Source of the DNA: Amoebidium appalachense | Lineage: Eukaryota > Ichthyosporea | DNA length: 64,000 bases | Direction of reading: 5' to 3' | Assembly (NCBI GenBank): GCA_963693365.1 | Contig: CAVNZM010000010.1 | Coordinates: 7,068,001-7,132,000, forward strand | Shown: one piece after another, positions 1 to 12,765 of the stretch | How positions within the stretch are numbered: the stretch's first letter is position 1 | Layout of the letters: every line of letters begins with the position of its first letter | Program-made: the position numbers and the translations under genes | Notes under the pieces: generated by a model | Told to the model about the DNA's origin: nothing | The model's input: only the letters and a program-made list of their open reading frames with translations | Database searches by the model: none

Positions 1-106
1 CCCCCCCCCCCCCCCCCCCCCCCGCCCCCCCCCCCACACAAACACACACACGTTCCATTACCTTATAACCCACCCCGTACCGTGCCTGACGCTGTTCCTG
101 CCACAG

Positions 107-225
107 GACATTGCCGAGTGCAAACGAGTCATTATTGAGTGTGGGCGCCAGTTTGTCAAAAATGCAAACCACAGTCGTGACGTCATAGCATCAGTAGGCG
201 ACCCTTTTATCCGCGATGGTGCAGT

Positions 226-266
<41 letters not shown>

Positions 267-787
267 CCCTGGCTCCCCCCTACCCTCCTCTCCCTCCCCC
301 CTCCCCCCTCCCCTCCCCCCGCCCCCTCCTCCCCCTGGTTTGCCCTCTGCATCGTGTTATCCGTTGTTCATGTGTACTTCGTACATTATGACTCATTCAA
401 ACCCTCCTTCCCCCATCCCCCCAAACCGGTTCTGCTCGTCTTTGATGAAAACGTTTGACCCACAGACGTTTAAGCAAATCTGTGTCTGAGTTGGGTTTCG
501 AGTTCAAGGTGAATGGCTGGAGACTCGAGTACTCTGGATGATTTACTCCCGTCTCCCCACCTCCCCTAACTCCAACCCCCCTCACCCCCTCCTCCCCCAC
601 CCCCTTCTCGTTGTAATCTGTTCAATGTTATATGTCTTGAGTGTGTAATTTGTACTATTTGTTTAACTCTGAGATGGATCTCCAGTTCAGCCCCCTCCTC
701 CCTAAAGAAAAAGACGCACACACACACGCACTTATTCATGCAAACACACACACACCCACACCCACACCCACAAACACACACACGCAA

Positions 788-826
<39 letters not shown>

Positions 827-867
827 AACACACACACACACACACACACACACATGCACATGCACAT

Positions 868-934
<67 letters not shown>

Positions 935-951
935 CACATGCACATGCACAT

Positions 952-1049
<98 letters not shown>

Positions 1050-1398
1050 ATACACACGCACACACTTTCCCCCCCTTTTCCCCTATCCACCTCTTTAAAC
1101 ACCGAGAGTTATCCCTCACCCCTCTGTTTCCCCTCTTCACCCCCTTCCCCCCCCCCTCTCCCTCTGTGGCCCCTCCCCCTGCCCCACCCTCCGCCTACTC
1201 CCCCTCTCTCCCCACTCCCCTCCCTCTTCTCACCCTCCTGCTCCCCTCCCCCCTCCCAAAACACACACACACACACAGACCATCCTCACACATGCACGGT
1301 CCCGTGTAGTGGCCCAGCTGCTGCTCAAGTGTGCAGAGAAGAAACAGTTCCAGGTCTACGTCACAGAGTCACGCCCGGATTGCTCCGGGTATTAAGAG

Positions 1399-1453
<55 letters not shown>

Positions 1454-4115
1454 ACATACCCCCACCCCCACCTCTTCCTGTGGATGGGCTCTGCTTACTA
1501 TGCATGCTCACACACAGACACATTCTCCACGTCTCCCCCCCCCCCCCCCCCCCCCCCTGCTCCCCAACAGCCCATATACACGTATTTCAGCATACCGACA
1601 GACACCCACACACACACGACCCCCTTGCTCTCCCTCCAACTTGTTCTTACCGAGGCCCTGACCTGCACACTTTGTCCCACTGTTCTCTATGTGTGCACTG
1701 CACAATCCCCCTTCCCCCTGCTCTGTGTCGTGCATCTGTAAGCACACGCGTTTGTCGCTGCACTGCATTAGTTTGCACACACATCTTCACCGTTTTGCTC
1801 ACCTTGCTTGCATAAGCAACCCTGCTCGTCTTTGATCAAGACGGGTTGACCCACCCAAGTTCAGTTGATGCTGCTGTCTGAGTTGGAGCGTCGTATATAC
1901 GCGGGCTAAGGGGTCGAAACTCAGACGCAATTGATGACTTGGGCCCTCCCTGAGGATGGGCTCTGCTTATGACGCATACTGTGCGCATGGCTGATGCTGC
2001 ATAGTTGAATGTTTGCCTTTGCATGTGTCCTGCACCATGCTTCTCATCGTGTATGCGTACTTCGTACTGTGTTCCGCATTCAAACCCCCCTGTCTTCTTT
2101 CAGAGGTGTCCTTTCAGGACAGACCACTGTGTGGAGACATCTTTACTTCCATGCAACCGGGCATGGTTGCTCTGTGTCGTGCATCTGTAAGCACACGCGT
2201 TTGTCGCTGCACTGCATTAGTTTGCACACACATCTTCACCGTTTTGCTCACCTTGCTTGCATAAGCAACCCTGCTCGTCTTTGATCAAGACGGGTTGACC
2301 CACCCAAGTTCAGTTGATGCTGCTGTCTGAGTTGGAGCGTCGTATATACGCGGGCTAAGGGGTCGAAACTCAGACGCAATTGATGACTTGGGCCCTCCCT
2401 GAGGATGGGCTCTGCTTATGACGCATACTGTGCGCATGGCTGATGCTGCATAGTTGAATGTTTGCCTTTGCATGTGTCCTGCACCATGCTTCTCATCGTG
2501 TATGCGTACTTCGTACTGTGTTCCGCATTCAAACCCCTACCTATTTTCCCCAGCCCTACGTGCTATCGAAAAATTGGTACATGGTAGACTGAGTTTTCTT
2601 CTCGCTTCCCACACATACACACCGGTAGCTGATGTCCAATCTCCTTCATGCAATTTAGCCATAAAAGGCTAAAGTGACAATTTTCTGATTGGTGCAATGC
2701 AGATACTACATTGCCGAGCAGCTGAGGGCAGGGGGGATTCCCGTGACGATGGTTTTGGATGCGGCGGTTGGGTCTGTGATGGAGAAGGTGGATCTGGTAG
2801 TGGTGGGGGCGGAGGGCATTGTGGAAAACGGCGGAATCATCAATAAGGTGGGTGGGTGTGGGTGGGTGGGGGGGGGGGGGAGAGGGGGGAGGGTTGGGAT
2901 GGGGGGGGGGGGGGTGGGGGGTGGGGGACGGGGGACGGGGTAGGGTGGATTGGTGGCTGCGATGTGGGGAGGTGGGTGGGTGGATGGGTGTGTGGGCGGG
3001 TTGGTGGGTTGGTTGCTGGAGAGGCGGGGGGGGGTATTTGCATAGGGTTTGCTGGGCGTGGTCGTGCATGGGAGGAGCCAGTTTTGTGGGTACTACGTGT
3101 TTGTAAGTGTCTATGTGCATTCTTGTTTTTTGTGTGTAAGAAAGAGAAAGAGAGAGACAGAGAGAGAGAATGTGCGTGAGGGGGAGGAAGGAGGGGGGGG
3201 GGGGGGGGGGGGGTTGCTAGTAGTGGAAGAGTCAGGCAAGAGCCAAGGAACTGGGCTGACTGGGTCATTGCCTAGTTTTCGGTGTACGGTTCGCTGTTTT
3301 CAATATGGGCTGTTTGCTTGTTTGCTGTACCTTTGCTCGGCAAGAGATGGGGGGGGGGGGGGGGGGGGGGGGGGGCATTTGCTGGGGACTCCAGACTCTC
3401 TGTGCATCTTACACCTTTTGAGTGTACAGGTCCGTGATCCTCCCCCCCCCCCCCCTCCCCCCCCCCCCCCCCCCCCCCCACCCTTCCCCCCCTTGCCTCT
3501 TGGCCCCCTTCCCTCCTCAAAAGACACCAAAGGTGTTCCTATCCACCCACCCACACATCCATCCATGTTCCATTGACTTCCACCCCCTTCTGACCACGTA
3601 CACAGATTGGCACGTACAATCTGGCCCTTGCTGCCCATGCTGCAAATAAGCCCTTCTATGCCGTCGCAGAGAGCTTCAAGTTTGCACGGTACTTATCTAC
3701 CCCCCCCCCCCCCCCCCCCCCCCCCCCCTTCTCTCTCTCTCTCCCCCCTCCCCACCCCCTTTCCCCCTTTCCGGGGGAAGCGAAAAAAGAGGAACTTTTC
3801 TCTACCCCCTGGATAATAAATAATAATTTATGGTAGCTACCCAACCAACCACTCCTTGCCCAATCCTCTCCTTCTCCGTTCAGTTGGATACCCTTGCACT
3901 TTGACTGCAACACCACCCGTCGGTAGGAGCTTGCTGGAATCGGAACATATGCATACACGCAGAGCACATGCTACAGGTGACGCTAGACTCACATGCACGG
4001 TGCAGATTGTTTCCCCTCAAGCAGGGTGATATCCCCCGCAGTCGAGACTTGGGGCTCAGTTTTAAGCGGTTGCCCGGCAGCACGGCAGAGGCATCGACGT
4101 CAGGGGATACACTGC

Positions 4116-4164
<49 letters not shown>

Positions 4165-4630
4165 TGCATGTGTGTGTGTGCGCGCGCGCTCTGCGTGCGC
4201 ACGTCCTGTGCATATGCCGATGTGTGTAGGTGGTGTGGGTGCGCGCCCGCATATACTCGTGTGCGTGGGCATGCAAAGTGCGTGTGCATGTTTGCATGTG
4301 TGTGCCTTGCGTGCGTGTGCATTTGTGTGCGCCTGTGTGTGGCGAGGAGGGGGAAAGGGAGGGGGGGAGGGGGGGGGGGGAGAGGGGGGGGAGGATGCCA
4401 ACTTGATGATAGTTGGTTTGTTGATCGCTTAGTTTCTTGGTTTGGAGGGGGAGGGGGGGGGGGGGGGGAGAAGACCCAATGGCAAGCGTGTCTGACACTG
4501 TATGTGCACACAGTACTTCAATCCGTGGGCCGACTACACACCACCACAGTACATCACCCTGCTGTTCACAGACCTGGGGGTATTGACGCCATCAGCTGTC
4601 AGCGACGAACTTATCCAGCTCTACCAATAG
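107..4630 (+). CDS. EIF2B1: Translation initiation factor eIF2B subunit alpha, 5'-truncated by the window edge
   Basis: This is the regulatory alpha subunit of eIF2B, the cytosolic guanine nucleotide exchange factor for eIF2 that senses phosphorylated eIF2alpha. Six exons join in frame: 107-223, 1279-1388, 2703-2847, 3606-3688, 4006-4117 and 4514-4630, giving 227 residues to a TAG stop. The human protein is about 305 residues, so roughly 75 N-terminal residues lie before the window. Family hallmarks seen in order are [70 protein letters not shown] and the C-terminal [19 protein letters not shown]. These form the Rossmann-like IF-2B domain. All introns are GT-AG. The acceptors at 1279 and 4514 end in CA repeats, and the donor at 4117 opens directly into (GT)n. 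The identification is firm; exon edges are accurate to within a few bases. Confidence 0.95.
340..540 (+). repeat. Divergent copies of the dispersed SINE-like intron repeat
   Basis: Two blocks resemble the family best seen at 1721-2088. Bases 345-407 match its tail (CTCTGCATCGTGTTATCCG, then GTACTTCGTAC and ATTCAAACCC). Bases 428-540 match its middle (CTGCTCGTCTTTGAT, TGTCTGAGTTGGG). The order is swapped relative to the full unit, which suggests two fragments. They lie in an EIF2B1 intron in the sense orientation. A 38-base C run (about 228-265) precedes them. Confidence 0.6.
714..1065. repeat. (CA)n microsatellite with TGCACA interruptions
   Basis: About 350 bases of nearly pure CA, broken by short clusters of CATGCA around 853-872 and 931-955. 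It fills part of an EIF2B1 intron and produces long artificial Thr/His and Cys/Val frames that are not genes. Confidence 0.95.
1721..2088 (+). repeat. SINE-like dispersed repeat, copy 1 of a tandem pair
   Basis: This is the fullest copy of the family. Landmarks in order are CATCTGTAAGCACACGCG, GCATAAGCAACCCTGCTCG, GATCAAGACGGGTTGACCC, TGTCTGAGTTGGAGCG, GGGGTCGAAACTCAG, GAGGATGGGCTCTGCTTATG, TGCACCATGCTTCTC, GTACTTCGTACTGTG and a terminal ATTCAAACCCC leading into a C run. TGTCTGAGTTGG fits a Pol III A box (TRGCNNAGNNGG) at 11 of 12 positions. GGTCGAAACTC is a weaker B-box match about 30 bases on. A tRNA-derived SINE is therefore possible but unproven. The copy lies sense-oriented in an EIF2B1 intron. 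Confidence 0.8.
2170..2537 (+). repeat. SINE-like dispersed repeat, copy 2 of a tandem pair
   Basis: It repeats 1721-2088 with no difference that I could see over about 368 bases. The period is 449 bases with about 81 bases of unique spacer. This implies a very recent duplication or an assembly duplication. It lies in the same intron and the same orientation as copy 1. Confidence 0.85.
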
Positions 4631-5056
4631 CACATGGTGCCCCCTCCAACTGCACCATATATGCACACTCGCGTTACACATATACACGCACAAACAAACA
4701 TTAGAACATTGTTCACGTGCATGCGAGCACTTTAACACCCTTTCAAGAACAGCACACATGGGTTACGTGGCATTACACAACCAAGAAAAGTAAAAAGAGA
4801 GTGGCTAATAGCTCTTGCATGAAAGTTGCACACAATCCTGCCTTCAACTTTGGAAACAAATGTATTTTTTGAGTTTGCAGGCTGGCAAGAACATTGTGCT
4901 ATGAATGTACAGTGACACAGGCTAGCAGCACACACCCATCATACAGTATATGCAGATAGTCGTGTATGCTGATATGCCCCGGTGCTGGCCACTGGGTAGA
5001 AATGATAGCGCCTTCATTCAAGATTGAACAATACGTGTATTTTCGAGCTCCAGAGA

Positions 5057-5109
<53 letters not shown>

Positions 5110-5345
5110 ACCTCCCTCCCTCCCCCACCCCTCCTCCCCCCCTCCCCGCTTCTCCAATCCCTTCCCCTGACCATGGGATTGCCCCTCACCACAATAACTT
5201 TCAATTCATTTGCATTATCACATCACACTGATATGGTGCGCTGGGTACTTTGCTGTGTACCAACCACCCATACCGTAACAAGCAGACACGTGTACACTCG
5301 TGCACACAGCACATGCACACACACACACACACAGTGTCACACACA

Positions 5346-5376
<31 letters not shown>

Positions 5377-5416
5377 GTGCCAAGTACTGGGTGCACGATC
5401 GCTCAGATCCCGCTGA

Positions 5417-5453
<37 letters not shown>

Positions 5454-6251
5454 ACAGCTCCGGCCCCACGTGTACACACGACCGGGCGACTTGGGGGTCG
5501 GCCAACCTTGGGATCCACCAATCATCGATTTTTTTTGTATAGGGCCTTGAGAGTCACGCATGTCCACGAATCATTTACGGTCAGCAGCATACGTGTACGC
5601 GCACGTACGACCATACACGCGCAATTAAGCATGCACGCAGCGCGCCATGCATGCTCGCACCGTTTGCATGCACACGGTCAATTCCCGGATTCGCATGCCT
5701 GCATGCACATGTACACGGGGTCAGTCTCTGCTGCATGCATACTGGCTAGGCCTAGAGAAGTCACCTGCCTCGAGCTCACAATAAGACGTGGAATCGAAGT
5801 CTTGAACCGCACGTTCCGATTTCAATAATTGCACGATTCTCACAATACATAGCCCATGGGCCAGCCACGGCTTTTTATTTATCACTTGAAGTCCGTCCAT
5901 TTATAGTGTGCAGCCCACATAAAGTTCAAGTTATGTACAAATACGGCAGCTGCACCTGGGCAACGTTAGTTACTCAGTAACAAATACATCGCAGGACACC
6001 GTAAAATGCCATGCTGATAATTTGGGTCATGCTAACTCGCATGCATGTTCATTCACACAGCCAATCTCCATGCACCGCACATTTTGCTACCCAGTCTTGA
6101 GTAATCTCAGAGAGACCGGGGCCAGCACACATCACTTTTTGTACAGAGAACAGAATCAATGACCGATTAACAGGTGTACATGCGGTTATTGACTGTGTGT
6201 GCATGTGTGCGTGTGTGCGTGTGTGCGTGTGTGTGTGTATGCGCACGCGCG

Positions 6252-6307
<56 letters not shown>

Positions 6308-6606
6308 CGCGTGTACGTGTGTGTGTGTGTGTCGTCTGTACACGTGTGCACGCGACTGTGTGCTTGTGTGCTCGTGTGCTTGTGTGTTCCATGTAGACGG
6401 AAGTAGACGGCAGAGCATCTTCAACTTCAAACGAAAACCACTCTTTCAACAACAAGACAAGCTGACAGTGCCCCAACAGCGCAATAAACACTGTGCCTTA
6501 GACTGGCTAGCTATCCACATAGCATCACAGCTATCATCTTGGCCAAACCTCTAACCACCCCAGTATTCACCCACCTTCACACTAATTCTTAACCATTCCA
6601 CCCCGC
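4631..6606. other. Convergent intergenic region, EIF2B1 to MetAP
   Basis: No convincing gene was seen. The region holds a roughly 50-base C run (5058-5109), a second C run (about 5420-5452), a CA repeat (about 5313-5376) and a GT/GC repeat (about 6196-6380). The 3' ends of the two flanking genes meet here. Confidence 0.6.
5874..5879 (-). terminator. Possible poly(A) signal AATAAA for the MetAP gene
   Basis: The plus strand reads TTTATT here, so AATAAA on minus, about 730 bases past the MetAP stop. It is one hexamer in AT-containing sequence, and no transcript end is visible. Confidence 0.2.
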
Positions 6607-6991
6607 CTACTCCAGATAAGCAGTAAGTGGCTCTGCCCCCGTCTCTGTGATCAGTATGCTGTGTTCAAACTGTGCTGCACGGCCCCCGTCTAACGTCACA
6701 GCCGTCCACCCATCATCCCAAATCATCACCTCACCACTGCCCTCACACACAATGGGCTCTGAGGAAAGGAAAACTATTGGTTAGTATAATGTGTGGTTTA
6801 TGCAAGCCTAAAGTGCGATGACTGCATTTTCATATCTGTTCCTAGAAGGACAGCCGGGAATGTAGGCACCTTAGATATTTGAGAGTAGCTTTCACTGGAA
6901 AGATGTGACCTGAGAGAGGGCCTGGGGTTTTTTTTTGGGTGGGTGGGTGGGTCGGGGAGGTGTGTATATGTGTGTGCTTTTTTTTTTTTTT

Positions 6992-7035
<44 letters not shown>

Positions 7036-8208
7036 GGGGGGATGTTGGTGTTGCAACATAATGGAATGTTCTGTAAACATGCATGGGCAGATTGTTACGG
7101 AGTAAGCAAGGTTAATAGGGACCAAATGGGGGGGGGGAGGGGGGGGGGAGGCACACCTATTGTGAAGATCATTCCCGGCTTCATGATACCCGGCTCTCTG
7201 TTTGCTGTGGAGGTTGTAAATGCCAAAGCCAATACCAACCACATGGCAATATCAGCATCCCACCAATTGTATCAGAACAACACACCACAAACGGGGACAG
7301 AGGGAGGGGAGGGGGGAGGGGGGGCGGTGGGGGGGGGTGGGGGGAGGGGGGTTAGAAACGTGTTGAGGCCGGCGGGGGGGGGGGGGGGGGGGGGGGAGGG
7401 GATGTGTCGCTTATTGCATTGCTAAATGATTCACCAGCACAACACAACGTAGACATAAAAAACATTGAACCACTAGGAAAGAGGGAGAGAGGGGGAGGGG
7501 GGGGGGGGGGGGGAAGCAATCAGACACGAAAGGTGGAGAGACGGGGTGGGGCGGGGGGGAGGGGGGGGAAGAGTGCACACATGATGCCCAGATGGGTATT
7601 GGTTAGTGTGTGGTGTGGACGTACCATAGGGCAGGATGGTGGGGGCCGTGTGGAACTCCTGGCCCAGCCCATGGCCCACAAACAGCTCCACAACAGAGTA
7701 GCCCTCATGCTGCACGTACGGCCTGAAAAAGGGGGGGGGGGGGGGGTAGAGTAGCTGAGTTAGAGTGTGCTATACAGAGTACGAAGTACACATCCACGTG
7801 CAACATGGGGCACAGGCAAGATGACCGAGGTGTCCATCGATGTGTGCCTGCAGGGGCTGGACTAGGAGATTTCCTCTTACTTTTCCTTCTCCTCCTGCTC
7901 CTAGGGTAGCAAACAACAAAGAACAAGAAAGCGATGCAGAGTAGGTAGGATAAGCTATGGGAGGCCAGTTGTCAATGCTAGGCAGGGTAGGCCGACAGGA
8001 TGATAAATTGAGGGAGTAAGCGCAGCATGCATCCAAGATAGGCAAAGGGAGGCAAACACCGAGGGGTGGGGGGTAGAGAGGCGGGAAGGGGTCGGGGGGG
8101 ATAATTACTCGATGGTGTTGCCGATGGCATTCAAGGGAACACCTGGCCCACATATACCTATCGCCATGTCGACACAGGTCTTGGCGACGTGGATGAGTTT
8201 CTGTGTGT

Positions 8209-8304
<96 letters not shown>

Positions 8305-11300
8305 GTGCGTGTGCATGTATGGTGTGTGTGTGTGTGTACGTTGGTGGTGGTGGTGGTGGTAGGCGGGGATGCAGGAGCTTGCTTGCCATATGTCATCTGG
8401 GCTGTGTGATACTCAAACAAGTGCACGAAACCAAAGTCAGTTCTCCCAGTAACCCTTTAAAATACACCACAGAAGGGGGGCCCCGTAGGGGACCAGGGAA
8501 AGTGGGAGGGGGAGGAGAGAGGGAGAAGGGGGGGGGGGGGGGGGGGGGGGGGGGTGATGTATGCGTCAGGGGGTTGGAAATATGGAGGAGACAACAAAGA
8601 GCAACAACAAAACGTCACAAAGGTGGGAAATCCAAAATCAAACAATTTAAGCGTGCAGGCAGAAGACACTCGAACAGAGCCCATCATCAGGGGGGTTCCT
8701 ATGCCTCCACAAAAGCATGTGTTTCGACTCTTTTACCTCTCGCGCGTGGTTCCCAACCCATACTTTGTTTCAACAGCAATAGGCGAGTCCACCCATCTTA
8801 GCCAAAGACGAGCAGGGTTGTTCAAGGAGCAGCAATCTGAGAACGCAGAGTCTACAAAATCTGCAAGCAGACAAAAAAACAAAGAAAGCAAGCAGAGAGA
8901 TAGAGCATAAGCCGGGCTTCTACAAAGCTCCCCGACTCCCTAACCTATATAGAAGGGGAGGGAGGGGGGGGGGGGGGGGGGGGGGGAGGGGGAGAGAGGG
9001 AGGGAATGGGGAGAGAGAGGGGGAAGGGGGGGGGGGGGGAAGAGGGGAGGGGGAGGGGAAGGGGGGGGGGGGGGGGGGGGGGCATGGAGACAGAGAAAAC
9101 AGGGGGGGAACTTAACCTGGCAACTATTGCTTTATTAGAGGGTTACCCCACGTAATAAACCAATAGGTTTGACCCATGCCACTGGGGGGCAGTGCACCTG
9201 ACCGGGTGGAACTTTAACGTGTTCGAACGGGTGGGTAAGCCCCTGGCGGCCAGCCAGCATTCACCTCGTGCGCATGGGCTTTAGGAAGCCAAAACGGTAG
9301 CCAAGTTGTATCACTACATGTGATACGCCATATGTTGAGACCCATTATGCACGGAGTGTAGTCTATATATATGTGTGTGTGTGTATGATATTGACATCGT
9401 GTGTGTGAGTAAGATTATATTGGTGTGCGACTTCTTCGAATGACGGATTTGAGAATAAATGAATAATGTGTGCCGCGATACATCGATGGATTGTTTCTAA
9501 TGTATGATATGGTTTTATGAATGAGTTTATTGTAGATATATCCCTTAGCTAGTAGTCTAGATATTAGGGTAGCTGCGTGAATGGAGAAAGCATGCAATGA
9601 GGAGCACTTACGGTGATAGCTACATAGTTGACTAGTTATGATACCATATTTAGTGGTGTCAGAAATGAATGAATCGATATGGGGATAGCGAACGATAGCG
9701 AGTTTAGAACATGTGCTGGTATCGAGTTTATTGTATATGCTTGTGTGGATGCCGTGATTGGTTGCTCGGATATGGTGATCTAGATAGTTAACAGCGCTGC
9801 CTTCGTCGGCGAGATTGACTTGCAATGTGTTTTTAGGATAAATGCCGTATGTGTTGTCTTCGATTTAAAGGTGATTGCTGACGATATTGTTGTTGATAGA
9901 GATAAGATCATCGATATAGCGCTTAGTGAATTGGAATTCGACAAGAATATCTACAAGCTGGTCGTGCACTATTTTTTCGAAAAATTCTAATTCGTAAGTG
10001 AATAGATAATAGTTGGCTAGGAATACGGCACAGTTCGTGCCCATTGGGATGCCTATTGATTGATGATAGAGATTGTCCCCGAAAGCCACGTAAGTGTTGT
10101 CGATGAGGAAGCATGCAAGTTCGCAGAAAGTGTCTTGATCGAGATATTGTGTGTGGTTGCTGTTTGGCTGAGCGGCTTCTAGCCATGCGAAGCGGTCTGA
10201 TTGGACTTTGGGGTACTTGAGAGTATTCCGAGATTCGTCTAATTTGTTGTTGAACACGCGTCTAACCAAAGCGCAAATTCGCGATTTCAAATCCTGCAGA
10301 TTGATTTTTGTATAAAGTGTGGAGAAATCATACGTGCGAATTTTGGTATCTTTATGCTGGCGAGTAATGCGATTGATCGAGTTGATTGTGTCTATCAGTT
10401 CGGCGCTATCTTTCAAAATCCAGCTCCGAGTATTATGAGGAAGATGGTCCTTAACTGTATTTTTCCAGATGTGTTCTACGTCACTTTGAATGCTCTTAAA
10501 CGCATTTGAAAGGAGAATGCTAACGAATTCGAGAGATGTAGATGCGGAGCTGGCAATGAATCGGAATGAAGGAGGATCCTTATGCATTTTAGTGATTGCA
10601 TGAAAGGTAGGGAGCGCAGGTTTGAATGTTTCTTTATTTTTGAGGTTGAATATGAGATTGTGACGTGCGCAAAATGCTGTGTGTGTAGCTATGATCTGTT
10701 CGGTTGATTGAGCGCATGGTACATATGTGGCGTTAGGTTGATTGAGTTCATTCATGATCGTTTAGATATAATGTTTTTTGCAGACGATAGCGAATGTGTT
10801 TGTGGCCTTGTCCATAGTGGTGACTACGAAATCTTTCTGGAAAAGGCGAAATTGTTATGAGGTCATCGCGATCGAGGGCATGTTCGTTTTCAGTGTGGTT
10901 GGCCTTTTGAATGTATGATTGAATTTTTTGAATTATCGAAATGACCCAATTGGTAAAGGCAGCTGAAGGTGGAGAGAACTCTTCTTCAAGCTTCCTCGTA
11001 AAAGAAACGATTGCTTCCTCGATAAGTGCCATTGATTCGGTGCGATCGGATTGGTTAATCTGGACGCGAAATTTGGTGCCGAAGGTCATGAGTTTAGAGA
11101 TTTTGTGCGGAATGCCAGGAAGGTTGGTTTCTGTAGTTAGAACGTGGTCATGATTGGGATGGATGAAGGCGCTGTATTTTGATTGTGCGCAAGCGCATGG
11201 CTGGGCTAGAATGCTGTTGATACTATCGTTTCTAAGGCGTGCTGTGTGCTTACAATTGTTGAGCAGGTAACCTTGACTATCGACATATTTCCATGCTGCA

Positions 11301-11985
11301 GTGATCGATGTGATCGAGTGTTTGACTATAGGCGGGAGCAGTGCATGAATGGAACACATTTTCACTATGCTGCTGATTGGAATGCAGTCAAGCCCGGTAT
11401 TGTGGAAACAGGTGATTAGAAGTCGCTGGTATTTGTTTGGATTTTGATTGTTTGAACGACGGCGGAGTTCGCGGTTAAGATATGCGAGAATTTGTGTGTA
11501 GCGCGGCTGAGTGATAGCGATTGGGTGTGTCTGAAGATAGTCTTTCGTGTGTACTAGGTTGATTGTGCTATATTTCATGAGTTGTTTGATTTGGAACTTT
11601 CCTTCAGTTATCAAGCGATTGATGTGGAGTATGCGCCGCTCGTAGCATTGCGAGAGGTAAATGTGCTTGTTGTATTGATTGTTAAATTTGCATCAGCTGG
11701 TTGCTGGTTGTTTGGTGGTTGTTGTTGGTCTTGATTTGGGTGATTGTTGTTGTTTTGCTGAGGCCTACCACGATTGTGGAGCATACAGGGGGGGGGGGGG
11801 GGGCAAGAAGGGAAACGAGGATGGCATCAAGAGACTCCATGCAGAGTGCTACACACGATCAATGGTCCACATGACCGGCTTAATCGAGGACTGGTGCCAG
11901 GATGGAATGTTTGTGCAAGGTCAGTGCAAAATGGTGCATGTGGGAGAGGAGGTGGAGGTGTTGCATGACACGATTTGTGTGCGTG

Positions 11986-12066
<81 letters not shown>

Positions 12067-12566
12067 GTGTGTGCTTGCGTGTGAGTGCGCGCGCATATGC
12101 GGTCTTGCGCGCATGTGTTTGTGTCTGTGTGTGGGGGGGAGGGGGGGGGGGAGGGGGGGAGGCGGGGCTTAGGCCACCTTTCCAGGGTCATCGACCGTGC
12201 CGACCTCGAAGGTATTGCACAGGTCACCGTGCACCCCATCCTTGAACAGTGATATGTCGATACTGATCATGTCTCCCTCAACTAGTGGCCGGCTGAAAAA
12301 ACAGCACTTAGTCATTATATTATACAGCGGCAGAAAGGTCACCAGAGGGGAGGGTGGGGGGAGGGGGGGGGAGGGGGGAGGGGGGGGGGGGGGGGGGAAG
12401 AAAAAGGGAGCAGAGGGATCTTGGTCTTTGTGCTCCCCCCTTAATGAATCGTGATCTTTAGTGTTGTGTGTGTGTCTCCGTTTGTGTCCGAGTTTTTCTT
12501 TCTTTTCTTTTTTCTTTCTTTCTTTATTTCTTTCTTTATTTCATTTTCTTTCTTTCTTTCTTTCTT

Positions 12567-12597
<31 letters not shown>

Positions 12598-12719
12598 GAG
12601 GGGGGGAAGGGGGGGAGGGGGCGGGGGTAGGAGAGTTTACAGGTGTGAGAGTGTGCCTGCCTGTGCTCGTGTAATGTGTGTGTATGTGTATGTCCCTCTC
12701 TCTCTCAGTGTGTGTATGT

Positions 12720-12765
<46 letters not shown>

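Noticed and set aside
641-1661. Long Thr/His frames on plus and Cys/Val frames on minus
   Set aside because: They are translations of (CA)n/(GT)n microsatellites; the same artefact recurs throughout the window.
8370-8420. [12 protein letters not shown] frame as an extra MetAP exon
   Set aside because: Exons 12292-12178 and 8200-8109 join directly with correct family sequence, leaving no place for it.
9130-9345. Possible tRNA or structured RNA near CGTGTTCGAACGGG
   Set aside because: It has a T-loop-like heptamer only; no D-arm or acceptor stem could be paired.
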